DNA from: Paludibacteraceae bacterium
GTDB taxonomy: Bacteria; Bacteroidota; Bacteroidia; Bacteroidales; Paludibacteraceae
Reading direction: 5' to 3'
Assembly: GCA_024399615.1 (NCBI GenBank)
Contig: JAKSNQ010000003.1
Location: forward strand, 1 to 51,919
DNA: 51,919 nt
Shown here one piece after another: positions 16,774 through 26,074 of the stretch. The position numbers were made by a program, and so were the translations under genes. Below the pieces are notes generated by a model. The model had not been told where the DNA came from and searched no databases. It saw only the letters and a program-made list of their open reading frames with translations. Each line of letters starts with the position of its first letter. Position 1 is the stretch's first letter.

Positions 16774-19182
16774 TCATAACCCTAGATGTAGCCTGAAGCG
16801 AATGGCCCATAAGGCGGCCGAGTTGTCATCACGATGGGTGAGTCGCCATACGGAATACACATCGGCGATACGCAGTATGTTGCCCAATCCTACACCCACT
16901 TCAAGGTATGGAACTTGTAGCGACTGTGTCGCCGTATTCGCCGGTAATGGAAGTACCGACGCGTGTTTGGAACTGAGCCCTCCATATGCGATTTTAGCCT
17001 CTACCAGTTCGTGTAGTCGGATATAACGCACACCGGGTATTTGATTGAAAAGGATGCCTCGTCCGTCCCAGTTGAGATGAAGCAGTAGGTAGCGGTCTGC
17101 CATGTATTGATACTGATTCATCAGGGTAAAACGTTCTGCCGCATAGGTCACGCCTTGGTTACCATTCATGATGGCTAACAATGGGTAAGGAACTTGCCCC
17201 AATATCAAGCCTGCCTCGGCCAAATAGGATAGTTGCCCCGCCATGCCTAATGCTACATCTTGTCGAACCATGCATTTGATGTTCCCATACATGTGATAAT
17301 CGCCTTCTGTATTCGTTCCTTGACGCATGGTATAACTCCCTATTTCGGCACCTAAATATACCGTTGGAAACGAGGAAAAAAGGTGGTATCGACGCATGTA
17401 GAAATCGGAAACCTGCTCATGCCAACTCAGGCGTATCATGGCCTGTAGCGAACTGTAACCAAACGACGGCATGTCGTAGTAGTGATAGTTGGTCGGGTCG
17501 CCATATCCCTGCTGTCCCAGTTGCACAGAAAATTGTGTCTCTACCGCAGGCTGTGCCCCATCACTACTGCGCCAGTCATTTTCGGTGTAGAATCGCACCT
17601 CGCGTCGTCGAGCCGCCGATGATACTGCGGTTTCGGGATGGTAATAGACGCTGTTGAGCACAAAACTGGTGAAATGCAGGTTCTGGCCGGAGAGACTGTT
17701 TTCAAACTTGAGCGCATCCATGGTCGACACCTCGGTTTGGATATAATCGTCTGAGCAGACAAGACCAGCTACATGTCGTCGTGAGGTTGGTAAATCGACC
17801 AGTAGCTCTGCTCGGTATTTTATCGCACGATCACGCAAACCATATCCGATGTACCCACCTAACGCTACGTGTTGCCACAATGTTTGGTTGGTACGAAAAG
17901 GTAAGCCCATATGTAATCCCTCCCAGCGGGAATAACCCACTATGTTGGCGATGTTACCGATGTCCACTACTGTGCCTGTGGGCATGTAGCCGGTATAGGC
18001 TGTTTGTGCTACCCATCTGGCCACCTTGTATAGTGGCATATCCATTATCGATTGCTGTGCAGATGTTACGATGGAATCGGGAATATTTGGTGTCAATGGC
18101 TTGGGCTTGCGATAATCAAGAAAAGCACTTATGGTTGGGTCGGATGCCAATAGGGTGTCAGGTAGTGAGTTGGTCGATGAAATGGAGCTGTTCTTAGCTT
18201 TTCCTACACGTGTGACAAGTAGTGAAGGAAAGATATGATTGGTGTCAGCCTTGACACTTATTTCCATCAAGGCAGAGATTTGTTCCCGTATCAAATCAGA
18301 TGCCGGACCATACTCGGCATCGTACTGCATGGCTGTGAGGTAATTGATATTTGCCTCGCGAGGCATCGTAGCGTTTATTCGGCGCAATGCACAAGTGGCG
18401 GAGTCTATTTCCAGCACGCCCGATAGGGTTGGATTGAACGTGTTCTTGGGCAGGAAATGGACTCGGTAGTGCTTTTCTGTTTGTTCTCCGTACCGAATGA
18501 CGGTTGAGTCCAGAAGATAGAAATGGTAAAACGTGTTGGCCGAAGCGGCCAAAGGTGAAAGGAATGTGCTCGAGAGAATAGGTATGTTACTTTGATAGAA
18601 ATTAAGGTGCTCAGGCAACGCAATCATATACTGTTCGTAACCCTGTTCTGGCAGCGGTAAGAGGTATGTGGAATCGGCCATTTGTACCATGCCTTCTTCC
18701 ATGTTGTGCCATAGACGTTTGCGCAAGTGTCGCGCTTGTATGTCTGAGATGAAATGGTGATTGGTGGACGTCCATTTGCCTACGGCAATATCGTTGGTTT
18801 GCCTGCGGGCGCGTACATTTGCCATGAGGGCAAGAGCGGGATTGCTGCCGGGCATTGCTATTGCTTCGGTTAGCGCATAGACCCGCTCTTCCATTACGAC
18901 TTCGAGACCCGCCATTGCGCCTGGGACTATTTCATAGGTCTGTGATTGATAACCGATGGCTGTAAAGACCAACTTGGCTTTGCTCTGCATATCCACGTGC
19001 AGATGAAAAAAACCTTCATCATTGCTGGTCGTGCCGATCTTGGTGCCACGAAAATAAATCTGTACATTCGATAGGGGTTGTCCCGTGCCGGCATCGTGTA
19101 TTGTGCCTACGATACGTGTCTCCACGGCCCATACAGGCAGGAGTGAGAGCAGTAATATGATGAGCAGGCACAACTGTTTCAT
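16774..19182 (-). CDS. Outer-membrane-type protein with carboxypeptidase regulatory-like N-terminus (DUF5686-like)
   Basis: 802 residues. Signal peptide 1-19 (LPVWA), then a carboxypeptidase-regulatory-like beta domain at about 23-95 (VGTIHDAGTGQPLSNVQI, IGYQSQTYEI), then a long region rich in alternating aromatic and polar strands that ends LWAIRFRLHLGL, as outer-membrane beta barrels do. This layout fits the Bacteroidota DUF5686 family. No TonB plug is seen, so it is not an ordinary TonB-dependent receptor. Function is unknown. It is downstream of the HU gene on the same strand, with a terminator hairpin between them. Confidence 0.82.
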   Translation of the reverse strand: MKQLCLLIILLLSLLPVWAVETRIVGTIHDAGTGQPLSNVQIYFRGTKIGTTSNDEGFFHLHVDMQSKAKLVFTAIGYQSQTYEIVPGAMAGLEVVMEERVYALTEAIAMPGSNPALALMANVRARRQTNDIAVGKWTSTNHHFISDIQARHLRKRLWHNMEEGMVQMADSTYLLPLPEQGYEQYMIALPEHLNFYQSNIPILSSTFLSPLAASANTFYHFYLLDSTVIRYGEQTEKHYRVHFLPKNTFNPTLSGVLEIDSATCALRRINATMPREANINYLTAMQYDAEYGPASDLIREQISALMEISVKADTNHIFPSLLVTRVGKAKNSSISSTNSLPDTLLASDPTISAFLDYRKPKPLTPNIPDSIVTSAQQSIMDMPLYKVARWVAQTAYTGYMPTGTVVDIGNIANIVGYSRWEGLHMGLPFRTNQTLWQHVALGGYIGYGLRDRAIKYRAELLVDLPTSRRHVAGLVCSDDYIQTEVSTMDALKFENSLSGQNLHFTSFVLNSVYYHPETAVSSAARRREVRFYTENDWRSSDGAQPAVETQFSVQLGQQGYGDPTNYHYYDMPSFGYSSLQAMIRLSWHEQVSDFYMRRYHLFSSFPTVYLGAEIGSYTMRQGTNTEGDYHMYGNIKCMVRQDVALGMAGQLSYLAEAGLILGQVPYPLLAIMNGNQGVTYAAERFTLMNQYQYMADRYLLLHLNWDGRGILFNQIPGVRYIRLHELVEAKIAYGGLSSKHASVLPLPANTATQSLQVPYLEVGVGLGNILRIADVYSVWRLTHRDDNSAALWAIRFRLHLGL

Positions 19183-19195
19183 GGTGTGGCGAATA

Positions 19196-19226
19196 ATAAA
19201 AGGCCACCTGAGGGGTAGCCTTTTAT
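19196..19226 (-). terminator. Terminator downstream of HU gene
   Basis: Stem ATAAAAGGC (19196-19204) with GCCTTTTAT (19218-19226). On the minus strand it lies 35-65 nt past the HU stop and ends in a T-rich tail. It lies in the leader of the next gene (start at 19182). Confidence 0.65.
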
Positions 19227-19260
19227 TGATAACTCAAGTGGAGAGAAAAGATGTTTCTGA

Positions 19261-19524
19261 TTAGAGAGCCAACTTAGCGCCAGCCTTGAATTTAACGGTC
19301 TTTTTAGCTTCGATTTGAATCTTCTGCTTGGTTGCAGGATTGATACCTTCGTGAGCAGCTACTTCCTTAACGGTGAATGAGCCGAAACCAAGGATCTGTA
19401 CGTTCTCGCCAGCCTTCAAAGCGCCTTCGATAGCAGCGAAAGTAGCGTCAACTGCAGCAGCTGCAGCAACTTTTGAAATCTCAGCCTTAGCTGCAACGGC
19501 AGCTACGAGTTCTGTCTTGTTCAT
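19261..19524 (-). CDS. HU-family DNA-binding protein
   Basis: 87-residue nucleoid protein that bends DNA as a dimer. The family landmarks are intact: an N-terminal helical region beginning MNKTELVAAVA, the GFGSFTV strand near residues 46-52 and the DNA-contacting arm with NPATKQKI near 61-68. It is very alanine- and lysine-rich. A near-consensus promoter lies upstream and a terminator downstream, so it appears to be its own transcription unit. Confidence 0.96.
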   Translation of the reverse strand: MNKTELVAAVAAKAEISKVAAAAAVDATFAAIEGALKAGENVQILGFGSFTVKEVAAHEGINPATKQKIQIEAKKTVKFKAGAKLAL

Positions 19525-19603
19525 AATAAAAGGTGTATTTAGTTGTTAGTAATCGGCGTCTAATATAGGTGGATAAACTACCCATTTTGACAAAAAATGC
19601 GTG

Positions 19604-19634
19604 CAAAGGTAATAATATTTATTGAAATACCAAA
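19604..19634 (-). promoter_or_regulatory. Promoter of HU gene
   Basis: On the minus strand TTTG (19631-19634), 19-bp spacer, TACCTTTG (19604-19611), about 80 nt before the start codon. Full match to the Bacteroidota consensus. Confidence 0.82.
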
Positions 19635-19703
19635 CAAAAATTCAAAAAAAAATAAAAAAACCGGTCTTTTTTGCCATTTTTTTAGAAAAAGAATGGTTTT
19701 TGT

Positions 19704-19734
19704 ATTGTAATTCAACGGATTTATAGTAATTTTG
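19704..19734 (+). promoter_or_regulatory. Promoter of rhomboid gene, almost no leader
   Basis: ATTG (19704-19707), 19-bp spacer, TAATTTTG (19727-19734). The ATG starts at 19742, only 7 nt after the -7 box, so the transcript should have little or no 5' leader. Confidence 0.65.
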
Positions 19735-19741
19735 CATTGTT

Positions 19742-20464
19742 ATGAATATGCTTCAACGTTTTTGGGATATGACTCCCGTGGTAACGCGCAATCTATTGGC
19801 CAGTACAGCAGTAGTGGGGTTTGCGCAGTGGGTTCTGGCTCGCATGGGTTTGGACCTGGTTAATCTGTTTGGATTGGTGAGTTGGAATTACTCGATGTTT
19901 TCCTTGTCTGGCCGTTCGTTTCACTTGTGGCAATTGATTACGTATATGTTTCTGCACCAGGGAATGGGCCATTGGTTTTGCAACATGTTGGCGGTCTGGA
20001 TGTTCGGCATGGTGATAGAGCGTGAATGGGGATGGCAGAAGTATCTGACCTATTACTTGATATGTGGTATTGGCGCCGGCTTGGTACAGCAGTTGGTTTG
20101 GATGCTGGTGTATCCTGGTTGGCCATGTGTAACGATAGGCGCATCAGGGGCTGTGTTTGGTATTCTGTTGGCTTTTGCATGGCTTTTCCCGGAACAAAAG
20201 ATGTTTCTTTTCTTGGTGCCAATACCTATTCCATCACGTGTATTTGTCGGTCTGTATGCACTTATCGAATTAGGTAGTGGTGTGGCAAATTTTGCCGGTG
20301 ATAACGTGGCTCATTTCGCCCATTTGGGTGGTATGCTGGTGGGAGCTGCCCTTATTTATTATTGGAAAAAGAAAGGTAATCGCCCCAATAAAGGTGATAA
20401 TAGTCGATTCCGAACCTACGAGTCGAAAGACTTCAGCAATTATCACTACAAAGACCCGGTTTGA
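19742..20464 (+). CDS. Rhomboid-family intramembrane serine protease
   Basis: 240 residues with about six hydrophobic segments. The catalytic serine is Ser135 in GASGAVFG and the catalytic histidine is His194 in AHFAHLGG; the oxyanion-helping HWFCNM segment is at 77-82. Rhomboids cut transmembrane segments of membrane proteins within the inner membrane. The C-terminal tail is basic, then acidic and aromatic, and cytoplasmic. It is the first of three same-strand genes with an EEP-family protein and priA, but no shared function is obvious. Confidence 0.93.
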   Translation: MNMLQRFWDMTPVVTRNLLASTAVVGFAQWVLARMGLDLVNLFGLVSWNYSMFSLSGRSFHLWQLITYMFLHQGMGHWFCNMLAVWMFGMVIEREWGWQKYLTYYLICGIGAGLVQQLVWMLVYPGWPCVTIGASGAVFGILLAFAWLFPEQKMFLFLVPIPIPSRVFVGLYALIELGSGVANFAGDNVAHFAHLGGMLVGAALIYYWKKKGNRPNKGDNSRFRTYESKDFSNYHYKDPV

Positions 20465-20513
20465 TTTTTTTAGAACGTTCCTTTTGTCGATTAATATGAG
20501 ATAGGGAATTATT

Positions 20514-21626
20514 TTGGCACAAAAATATACAAATAAGGTTGTAGCTTTTCTCCACTCGATGGGGCATGTGGTTTGGCTGGGTCTGAACCTCATTGTTGTT
20601 GTTTGCCTGCTCTTGGCGGACATTTGTGTTGTAATCAATCCTGCCAAGGTTGCCTTACCCGCGTTGATGGGATTGGGCTTTGAGTATCTGGTATGGATAA
20701 ACCTGCTGTTTGCCTTTTCGTGGTTGTTTTCGCATCGTAAGTCTTGGTGTAGTATCAGCTTCTTGGCGCTGGTCCTATCGGCAAGTGGACTGCTTTCCAC
20801 CTATAGCCATCATTCTGAGGCCAACGGTGATGATTATGCGCATCGGCTCAAGATTGTGACATATAACACGCATCAGACGCAACAACTTCGCAAGGCGAAG
20901 CAAAACGATGTTTTGCGCTATCTCAAGGAGTCGGGGGCTGATATACTCTTTCTGCAGGAGTATGAGGTGCGCTCCAATCCTAATTATCTCACTTTTGCTG
21001 AGGCAAAGAACTACCTGAAGAAGGAATACCCATATACTTATTTCGATTTTGCTATCCATAATATGAAGCGTCAGTATGGGTTGGCTATTTATAGCAAATA
21101 TCCCCTTATTAACAAGGAGACGATACGCTACGCAAGTCGTGCCAATATTAGCGACCATTGTGATGTAATCGTACATGGTGATACGATTCGACTCTTCAAT
21201 AATCATCTGGAGAGCAATCGTTTCACGCATCAGGATTGGGAAGATCAGGATAGTGCAGCCGTTCGGCTGGTGCAGAAAATGGAGAAAGCGTACCAGTATC
21301 GTGCTGCGGAAGTCAAGGAGGTCAGTTCGTCAATTCGTCAGTCGCCCTATCCGGTAATCGTTGCCGGTGACCTTAACGATGTCCCCCTCAGTTATACCTA
21401 TCATAATATGTCACGCGGGTTGCGCGATTGTGGCTTGTATGGCAGTTGGTTGAAGAAAGGGCACACGTTTATCCGTGGACATTATTTGCATGCAGGCATT
21501 CGTATAGACTATATTTTTTGTAGTCCGATGTTTCATGTTCTTCGAACCGTTACCGACACCGGCGCTCAGTCGTTTGGTGTTCCCTATAGCGACCATTACC
21601 CTGTAGTTACCGAGATAGCCTGGTAA
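20514..21626 (+). CDS. Membrane-anchored endonuclease/exonuclease/phosphatase-family protein
   Basis: 370 residues. The N-terminal 100 hold two to three hydrophobic segments; the rest is an EEP domain: VTYNTHQ near residue 121, LFLQEYE near 144, NNHLES near 228, VAGDLND near 284 and the final SDHYPV near 361. These are the metal-binding and catalytic residues of DNase I-like and sphingomyelinase-like hydrolases. Proteins of this shape are common in Bacteroidota; the substrate (nucleic acid or phospholipid) cannot be told. The predicted start is TTG; I found no better upstream start, and an internal ATG near codon 16 is an alternative. It ends 10 bp before priA. Confidence 0.88.
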   Translation: MAQKYTNKVVAFLHSMGHVVWLGLNLIVVVCLLLADICVVINPAKVALPALMGLGFEYLVWINLLFAFSWLFSHRKSWCSISFLALVLSASGLLSTYSHHSEANGDDYAHRLKIVTYNTHQTQQLRKAKQNDVLRYLKESGADILFLQEYEVRSNPNYLTFAEAKNYLKKEYPYTYFDFAIHNMKRQYGLAIYSKYPLINKETIRYASRANISDHCDVIVHGDTIRLFNNHLESNRFTHQDWEDQDSAAVRLVQKMEKAYQYRAAEVKEVSSSIRQSPYPVIVAGDLNDVPLSYTYHNMSRGLRDCGLYGSWLKKGHTFIRGHYLHAGIRIDYIFCSPMFHVLRTVTDTGAQSFGVPYSDHYPVVTEIAW

Positions 21627-21636
21627 CTATTGTCTT

Positions 21637-24072
21637 ATGGAAGTATTTATCGACGTCATATTGCCTTTGGCAGTTGCGCAGACCTATACCTATCGTGTGC
21701 CGGATGCCTCTCCTGTCAGTGTGCAGGTTGGCATGCGTGTGCTTGTGCCTTTTGGCAAGCGTAAAGTGCATACGGCCATCGTTTGCTCTATCCGTACTGA
21801 CATTGTTACCCCACCGGAAGGGGGTATCATTAAGGATATATTCTGCTTTTTGGAGAACGTGCCGTTGGTGACACCTCACCAATTACGGCTGTGGCAATGG
21901 ATTAGCCAATACTATATGTGTACTCTCGGTGAGGTGATGCGCGCGGCATTGCCTACGGCACTCAAACCCGAGAGCGAAACCAAGGTGATGCTCAATCCTG
22001 ATTTTCATGCTACGATGGCCTTACCGCAGTTGCAGCAACACCTCTTGGATGTGCTCAGTGATGGCAAACCCAAAAATATTGATGAGATTACTCGCCTTCT
22101 CGATATCCGTACTGCCCTGCCTTCAATCAATGTCCTACTGGACATGGGAGCCATCTGTGTGGAGGAACATGTGGAAGAACGATATGCTCCCAAGACGCAA
22201 CATGTCATCCGATTGGTGGCCGATTTTCAGATGCCGACCAACCTCACCGACAAGCAGCAGACACTGCTGCGCACATTTGTTGAGGCAGAGGAGGAGACAC
22301 TGCCACGACACGAATTGCTCAAGCGTTCGGGATGCTCGGCGGCAATTCTTAAGGCGCTGGTTGATAAGGGTGTTTTTGTCGATGAAATCGAACAAATCAG
22401 TCGATTACAGCCTCTTTGTCAAACGTCTTTTTCTGCCTTGCATCCACTCAATGATGCACAGCAAACGGCCCTCGATGAGATACATCATTCGTTTCTGACT
22501 CACAACACCACTCTTTTACATGGTGTCACTTCTTCAGGCAAGACGGAGGTGTATATGCATTTGATTCAAGAGGCCATTGACCGTGGCCAACAGGTGTTGT
22601 ATTTGGTGCCAGAGATTGCTCTTACGACCCAGTTAACAGACCGTCTGCGTCGCGTTTTTGGCGACCGTCTGGGCGTCTATCACTCGAAATTCTCAGATCA
22701 GGAACGTGTTGAGATATATCGCGATGTGCTTTTTCAGCAACATTACGACGTCATTATTGGCGTACGTTCATCGCTGTTCCTCCCCTTTAGTCGCCTGGGA
22801 CTCATTATCATGGACGAAGAGCATGATGCCTCGTATAAGCAACAGGATCCAGCTCCTCGTTACCATGCCAGAAGTGTGGCCATCATGTTGGCATCGTATT
22901 TCGGAGCCAAGACTCTTTTGGGAACGGCTACCCCTGCTGTTGAGACCTATTTCAATGCGCAGCAAGGCAAGTTTGGGTTGGTGACATTGACGCAGCGCTA
23001 CCGTGGTTTGTCTTTGCCGACCATTCAATTGGTGGATATCAAGGAGCATCGACGACGCAAACAGATGATAGGCCATTTCTCTGCGCAATTGGTGGATAGC
23101 ATGCGAGTTGAACTTGGGAAAGGGAAACAGGTGATTATCTTCCAGAATCGTCGAGGGTACGCCAACTATGTCGAGTGCCGCAGCTGTGGCTATGTGCCTA
23201 AGTGCGTCAATTGTGATGTGTCGCTAACCGAGCATCGTTTCAGTCGCACCCTCTCATGTCACTATTGTGGTTATACCATCCCTATCCCTGCTGTTTGTCC
23301 CAACTGTGAGCAATCTCAGTCGTTTGTTGATAGTGGTTTCGGTACCGAGATGATTGAAGACGAAGTGAAACAATTGTTTCCGGATGCCAGAGTGGCGCGT
23401 ATGGACTTGGATACAACGCGGAGCAAATATGGCCACCAGCGTCTGATTCAGCAGTTTGCCAACCACGAGATAGATGTGCTGATTGGTACGCAGATGGTGA
23501 CCAAAGGGCTACATTTCGATGACGTATCGATGGTGGCTGTCCTTCGTGCCGGCGGATTGCTCAATCAGCCCGATTTTCGTGCCTATGAGCGCGCTTACCA
23601 AATGTTGGAACAGGTGGCTGGTCGTGCTGGAAGATCTGGGCAGGACGATGAAGTGGGGAAGGTCATCATTCAAGCCAACGATGCCGAGAACCGGCTCTAC
23701 CAACAGGTATGCGAACACGATTATATGTCGCTGTATATGGATCAACTCCAGGAGCGTGACATGTTTCATTATCCCCCATTTCAACGGATAATTTGCATCA
23801 ATTTGCGCCACCACGAACTCAGTCGCTTGGAGACGGCGGCTCGCACCTTGGACGAGCGACTAAAGCAGGTTTTCGGTGTACGTGTAGGGAATGTTATCGT
23901 ACCGGCTATTGCGCGTGTGCAAAATCAATATCATCGTCAGATTATGCTTAAGATAGAGCGTACGGCCAATTACGAGGCAGCCAAGCGGCTTCTGCAGCAA
24001 CAGATTGACTATGTCCTATCTCTTCCCAACTGTAAGGGCACGACCATTCAACCCGATATTGACCCGATGTAG
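21637..24072 (+). CDS. priA: Primosomal protein N' (PriA helicase)
   Basis: 811 residues, longer than E. coli PriA (732). DNA-binding N-terminal domain (about 1-110), helicase with Walker A GVTSSGKTE near 295 and DEEHD near 391, then the inserted zinc-binding module with paired cysteines (CRSCGYVPKCVNC, CHYCGY, CPNC) at about 514-560 and the second helicase domain with QVAGRAGR near 663. PriA restarts stalled replication forks by loading the replicative helicase. All motifs are intact. Confidence 0.96.
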   Translation: MEVFIDVILPLAVAQTYTYRVPDASPVSVQVGMRVLVPFGKRKVHTAIVCSIRTDIVTPPEGGIIKDIFCFLENVPLVTPHQLRLWQWISQYYMCTLGEVMRAALPTALKPESETKVMLNPDFHATMALPQLQQHLLDVLSDGKPKNIDEITRLLDIRTALPSINVLLDMGAICVEEHVEERYAPKTQHVIRLVADFQMPTNLTDKQQTLLRTFVEAEEETLPRHELLKRSGCSAAILKALVDKGVFVDEIEQISRLQPLCQTSFSALHPLNDAQQTALDEIHHSFLTHNTTLLHGVTSSGKTEVYMHLIQEAIDRGQQVLYLVPEIALTTQLTDRLRRVFGDRLGVYHSKFSDQERVEIYRDVLFQQHYDVIIGVRSSLFLPFSRLGLIIMDEEHDASYKQQDPAPRYHARSVAIMLASYFGAKTLLGTATPAVETYFNAQQGKFGLVTLTQRYRGLSLPTIQLVDIKEHRRRKQMIGHFSAQLVDSMRVELGKGKQVIIFQNRRGYANYVECRSCGYVPKCVNCDVSLTEHRFSRTLSCHYCGYTIPIPAVCPNCEQSQSFVDSGFGTEMIEDEVKQLFPDARVARMDLDTTRSKYGHQRLIQQFANHEIDVLIGTQMVTKGLHFDDVSMVAVLRAGGLLNQPDFRAYERAYQMLEQVAGRAGRSGQDDEVGKVIIQANDAENRLYQQVCEHDYMSLYMDQLQERDMFHYPPFQRIICINLRHHELSRLETAARTLDERLKQVFGVRVGNVIVPAIARVQNQYHRQIMLKIERTANYEAAKRLLQQQIDYVLSLPNCKGTTIQPDIDPM

Positions 24073-24103
24073 TATCCGACTGTTTATAGCCGGTAGCATT
24101 TGG

Positions 24104-25714
24104 TCAGATGGTGCAAAGGAGCCGCACCTGATTGTCGAAATTATCGCGGTCGCAAATGGCCGCGTTTTTTACGCGTGCGCGATAATTATATATGGTGTTT
24201 GGAGAATAGCAGAGTAGTTCGGCAATTTTGGCACTGCTATTGATTCCCAAACGAATGAGAGCGTAGATGCGTAGTTCGGTTGTGAGAAGTTCCCCTTGCT
24301 TGGGGATAATTTGCTCTTCCGGACGAAGAAGTGCGTTGAAATCGGCAACAAATGTGCCATAGATAGACAGAAAAGTTTGGTCAAAAGAACGATAGAATTC
24401 GGCCATCTCACGACTTTGTATTTGCTCAGGATTTTTCTCTCCTGCTTTTCGCGCCAATTGTGTGATGCGCTGGATGTATGCGCTATAGACTTCGAGGTAT
24501 CGACAAATGTATTGCTCCTTGACGAGGTTGGCTTCCTGCAAATGGGCGTTGATGGATGAGAGTTGGGTGTTGGCTGTGGAAAGCTGTGCATTGGCTGTGT
24601 TGAGTTCGGCATTGAGCACTGCCTGTTGGTCGTATGCCTGATAGAGTTGGTCGTTAAGCTTCTGTTTGCGCCGATACTGATGAACGGTATAAATAAAGAG
24701 CAGTACCAGCAGACCGAGAAAGACGGCGAGCAGTACAACTAACCAAAGAATACGTATCTGTTGTTGCTGCTGCTTCTGCTGATAGGCCTGATTGATGATG
24801 TGGCCGAGTGGATTTATCTGCATGTATCGAAGTCGAGCGTTGTAGATACCGGCATTTGTGAGTGAGTACTGAATATAGTCATATGCATGTTCCAGCTCGC
24901 CATCGGCATAGACAATCTGTGCCAGCGTCCATGACGAACCATTGTCGGTAATGCCTTGCCGCACGTCTGCTATAGCTGAGCGTACGAGCCATTGCAAGTA
25001 CATCTCCTGATTGTCCATGGCCTTGTATGTGGTGGCCAATTCATAGGCTAAAATGGCATACTCGTGTGAATACTCATCCACCATGGATAGGGCACTGTCG
25101 GCAAATAGGAGAGCTTTGTCATAATGCTTGGTGTTGCGAGCGTGGATGGTGTTTAGCTTGTATAGTTGTTCGGATTGGGGTCGGTAGAGTTGCAGAGCTG
25201 CCACCAGTGAATCGCGATAAATATTTCCCTTATGCCAATTGATAGAACGTATTTCCTCAACTTTTCCATACACAGCGCTCTCGCTATAGAGTCGGTTCAT
25301 GGCTTCGTAATAGTCGATAGTGAGTTGAGGGTCGGCCTGCACCTGAGCCAGATTGATGTTTTGCTGCAGGGCAAACGCCTCGCTATAGAAACCGATGGCA
25401 GCCAACTGATAAATCAAATGAATGCGTGCAGAGGTGGCGTGTGGTTCGGTCGTATGGAGCACTTTGGTGTAATAGGCGATAGAGGAATCGCACTGGTAGG
25501 GACGATAGAGTTCGGCAATCTGCTCCCAAGCTTCGACGGTTGCAATGCTGGACAAGAGGTCGATACGCTGTTGTCGCTGCTGCAGATATTGGTCGGCATG
25601 CGTGATTTCTTGGTCATAGGTATGGAGAAGCGAGTCAAGAGCAGGAGAGTAAGCCGAGACGGAAACAGAGATTGTAATGGCGGAAAGGAGGAGGAGTAGT
25701 GATGTGCGATGCAT
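24104..25714 (-). CDS. Membrane-spanning DUF6377-type regulator of the adjacent glycan locus
   Basis: 536 residues from the ATG at 25714. I reject a start 18 codons upstream because the -7 promoter box lies just 52 nt before this ATG and this start gives a clean signal peptide (MHRTSLLLLLSAITISVSVSAYS). Layout: signal peptide, helical TPR-like periplasmic region (about 25-300), one transmembrane helix (about 320-345), a coiled coil of near-identical heptads (AELNTAN, AQLSTAN, TQLSSIN, AHLQEAN), and a C-terminal HTH (ELRIYALIRLGINSSAKIAE, then LLCYSPNTIYNYRARVKN). It resembles the DUF6377 family. It is divergent from susC and is the likely activator of that operon (inference). No kinase domain is present. 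Confidence 0.85.
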   Translation of the reverse strand: MHRTSLLLLLSAITISVSVSAYSPALDSLLHTYDQEITHADQYLQQRQQRIDLLSSIATVEAWEQIAELYRPYQCDSSIAYYTKVLHTTEPHATSARIHLIYQLAAIGFYSEAFALQQNINLAQVQADPQLTIDYYEAMNRLYSESAVYGKVEEIRSINWHKGNIYRDSLVAALQLYRPQSEQLYKLNTIHARNTKHYDKALLFADSALSMVDEYSHEYAILAYELATTYKAMDNQEMYLQWLVRSAIADVRQGITDNGSSWTLAQIVYADGELEHAYDYIQYSLTNAGIYNARLRYMQINPLGHIINQAYQQKQQQQQIRILWLVVLLAVFLGLLVLLFIYTVHQYRRKQKLNDQLYQAYDQQAVLNAELNTANAQLSTANTQLSSINAHLQEANLVKEQYICRYLEVYSAYIQRITQLARKAGEKNPEQIQSREMAEFYRSFDQTFLSIYGTFVADFNALLRPEEQIIPKQGELLTTELRIYALIRLGINSSAKIAELLCYSPNTIYNYRARVKNAAICDRDNFDNQVRLLCTI

Positions 25715-25765
25715 GGCGTGAGAATGGGGTATGAGATAGAAGATGAATGGTGTGTAAATAGGTTG

Positions 25766-25797
25766 CAAAATTACTGTTTTTTTCTTATATGTGCAAT
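25766..25797 (-). promoter_or_regulatory. Promoter of the DUF6377-type regulator
   Basis: On the minus strand ATTG (25794-25797), 20-bp spacer, TAATTTTG (25766-25773). This fixes the downstream ATG at 25714 as the translation start. Confidence 0.72.
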
Positions 25798-25837
25798 AGT
25801 TTATACTGAAAAAGTCAATATTTCGTTATTTTTAACT

Positions 25838-25934
25838 CACTTTTTATCCACTTTTTAATTAACAAGATTTCTATTTAATAATTTGAAAATCAGTTATAAT
25901 CTATAAAATGATGTCCACTTTTTTGCCACTTCTT
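25838..25934 (+). promoter_or_regulatory. Two pairs of CACTTTTT direct repeats, 11 bp apart (candidate operators)
   Basis: CACTTTTT occurs at 25838-25845 and 25849-25856, and again at 25916-25923 and 25927-25934 (last copy CACTTCTT). Each pair has an 11-bp repeat distance, one helical turn. The second pair ends 11 bp before the susC -33 box. The arrangement suits a dimeric activator recruiting polymerase. The remainder of this 306-bp gap is AT-rich with no gene. Confidence 0.5.
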
Positions 25935-25945
25935 ACTAGTTTCCC

Positions 25946-25977
25946 CTTGCGCATGTTAAGAAAAAGCAGTAATTTTG
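25946..25977 (+). promoter_or_regulatory. Promoter of the susC operon
   Basis: CTTG (25946-25949), 20-bp spacer, TAATTTTG (25970-25977), about 97 nt before the susC start. The weak -33 box would fit dependence on an activator. Confidence 0.72.
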
Positions 25978-26074
25978 CACCCGCTTTTTTGAGGCATCGT
26001 TTACAATACTATATTGTTTTGGCGCCTCAGTTACCATACCACGAATTCACATATCAATTCAATACTTAAATTTT

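Noticed and set aside
16774..19182. TonB-dependent receptor
   Set aside because: It has the regulatory-like N-terminal domain but no TonB box or plug, so it is called a DUF5686-like outer-membrane protein instead.
25715..25768. Longer N-terminus for the DUF6377-type regulator
   Set aside because: The promoter -7 box at 25766-25773 covers the upstream ATG, and the extra residues would spoil the signal peptide.
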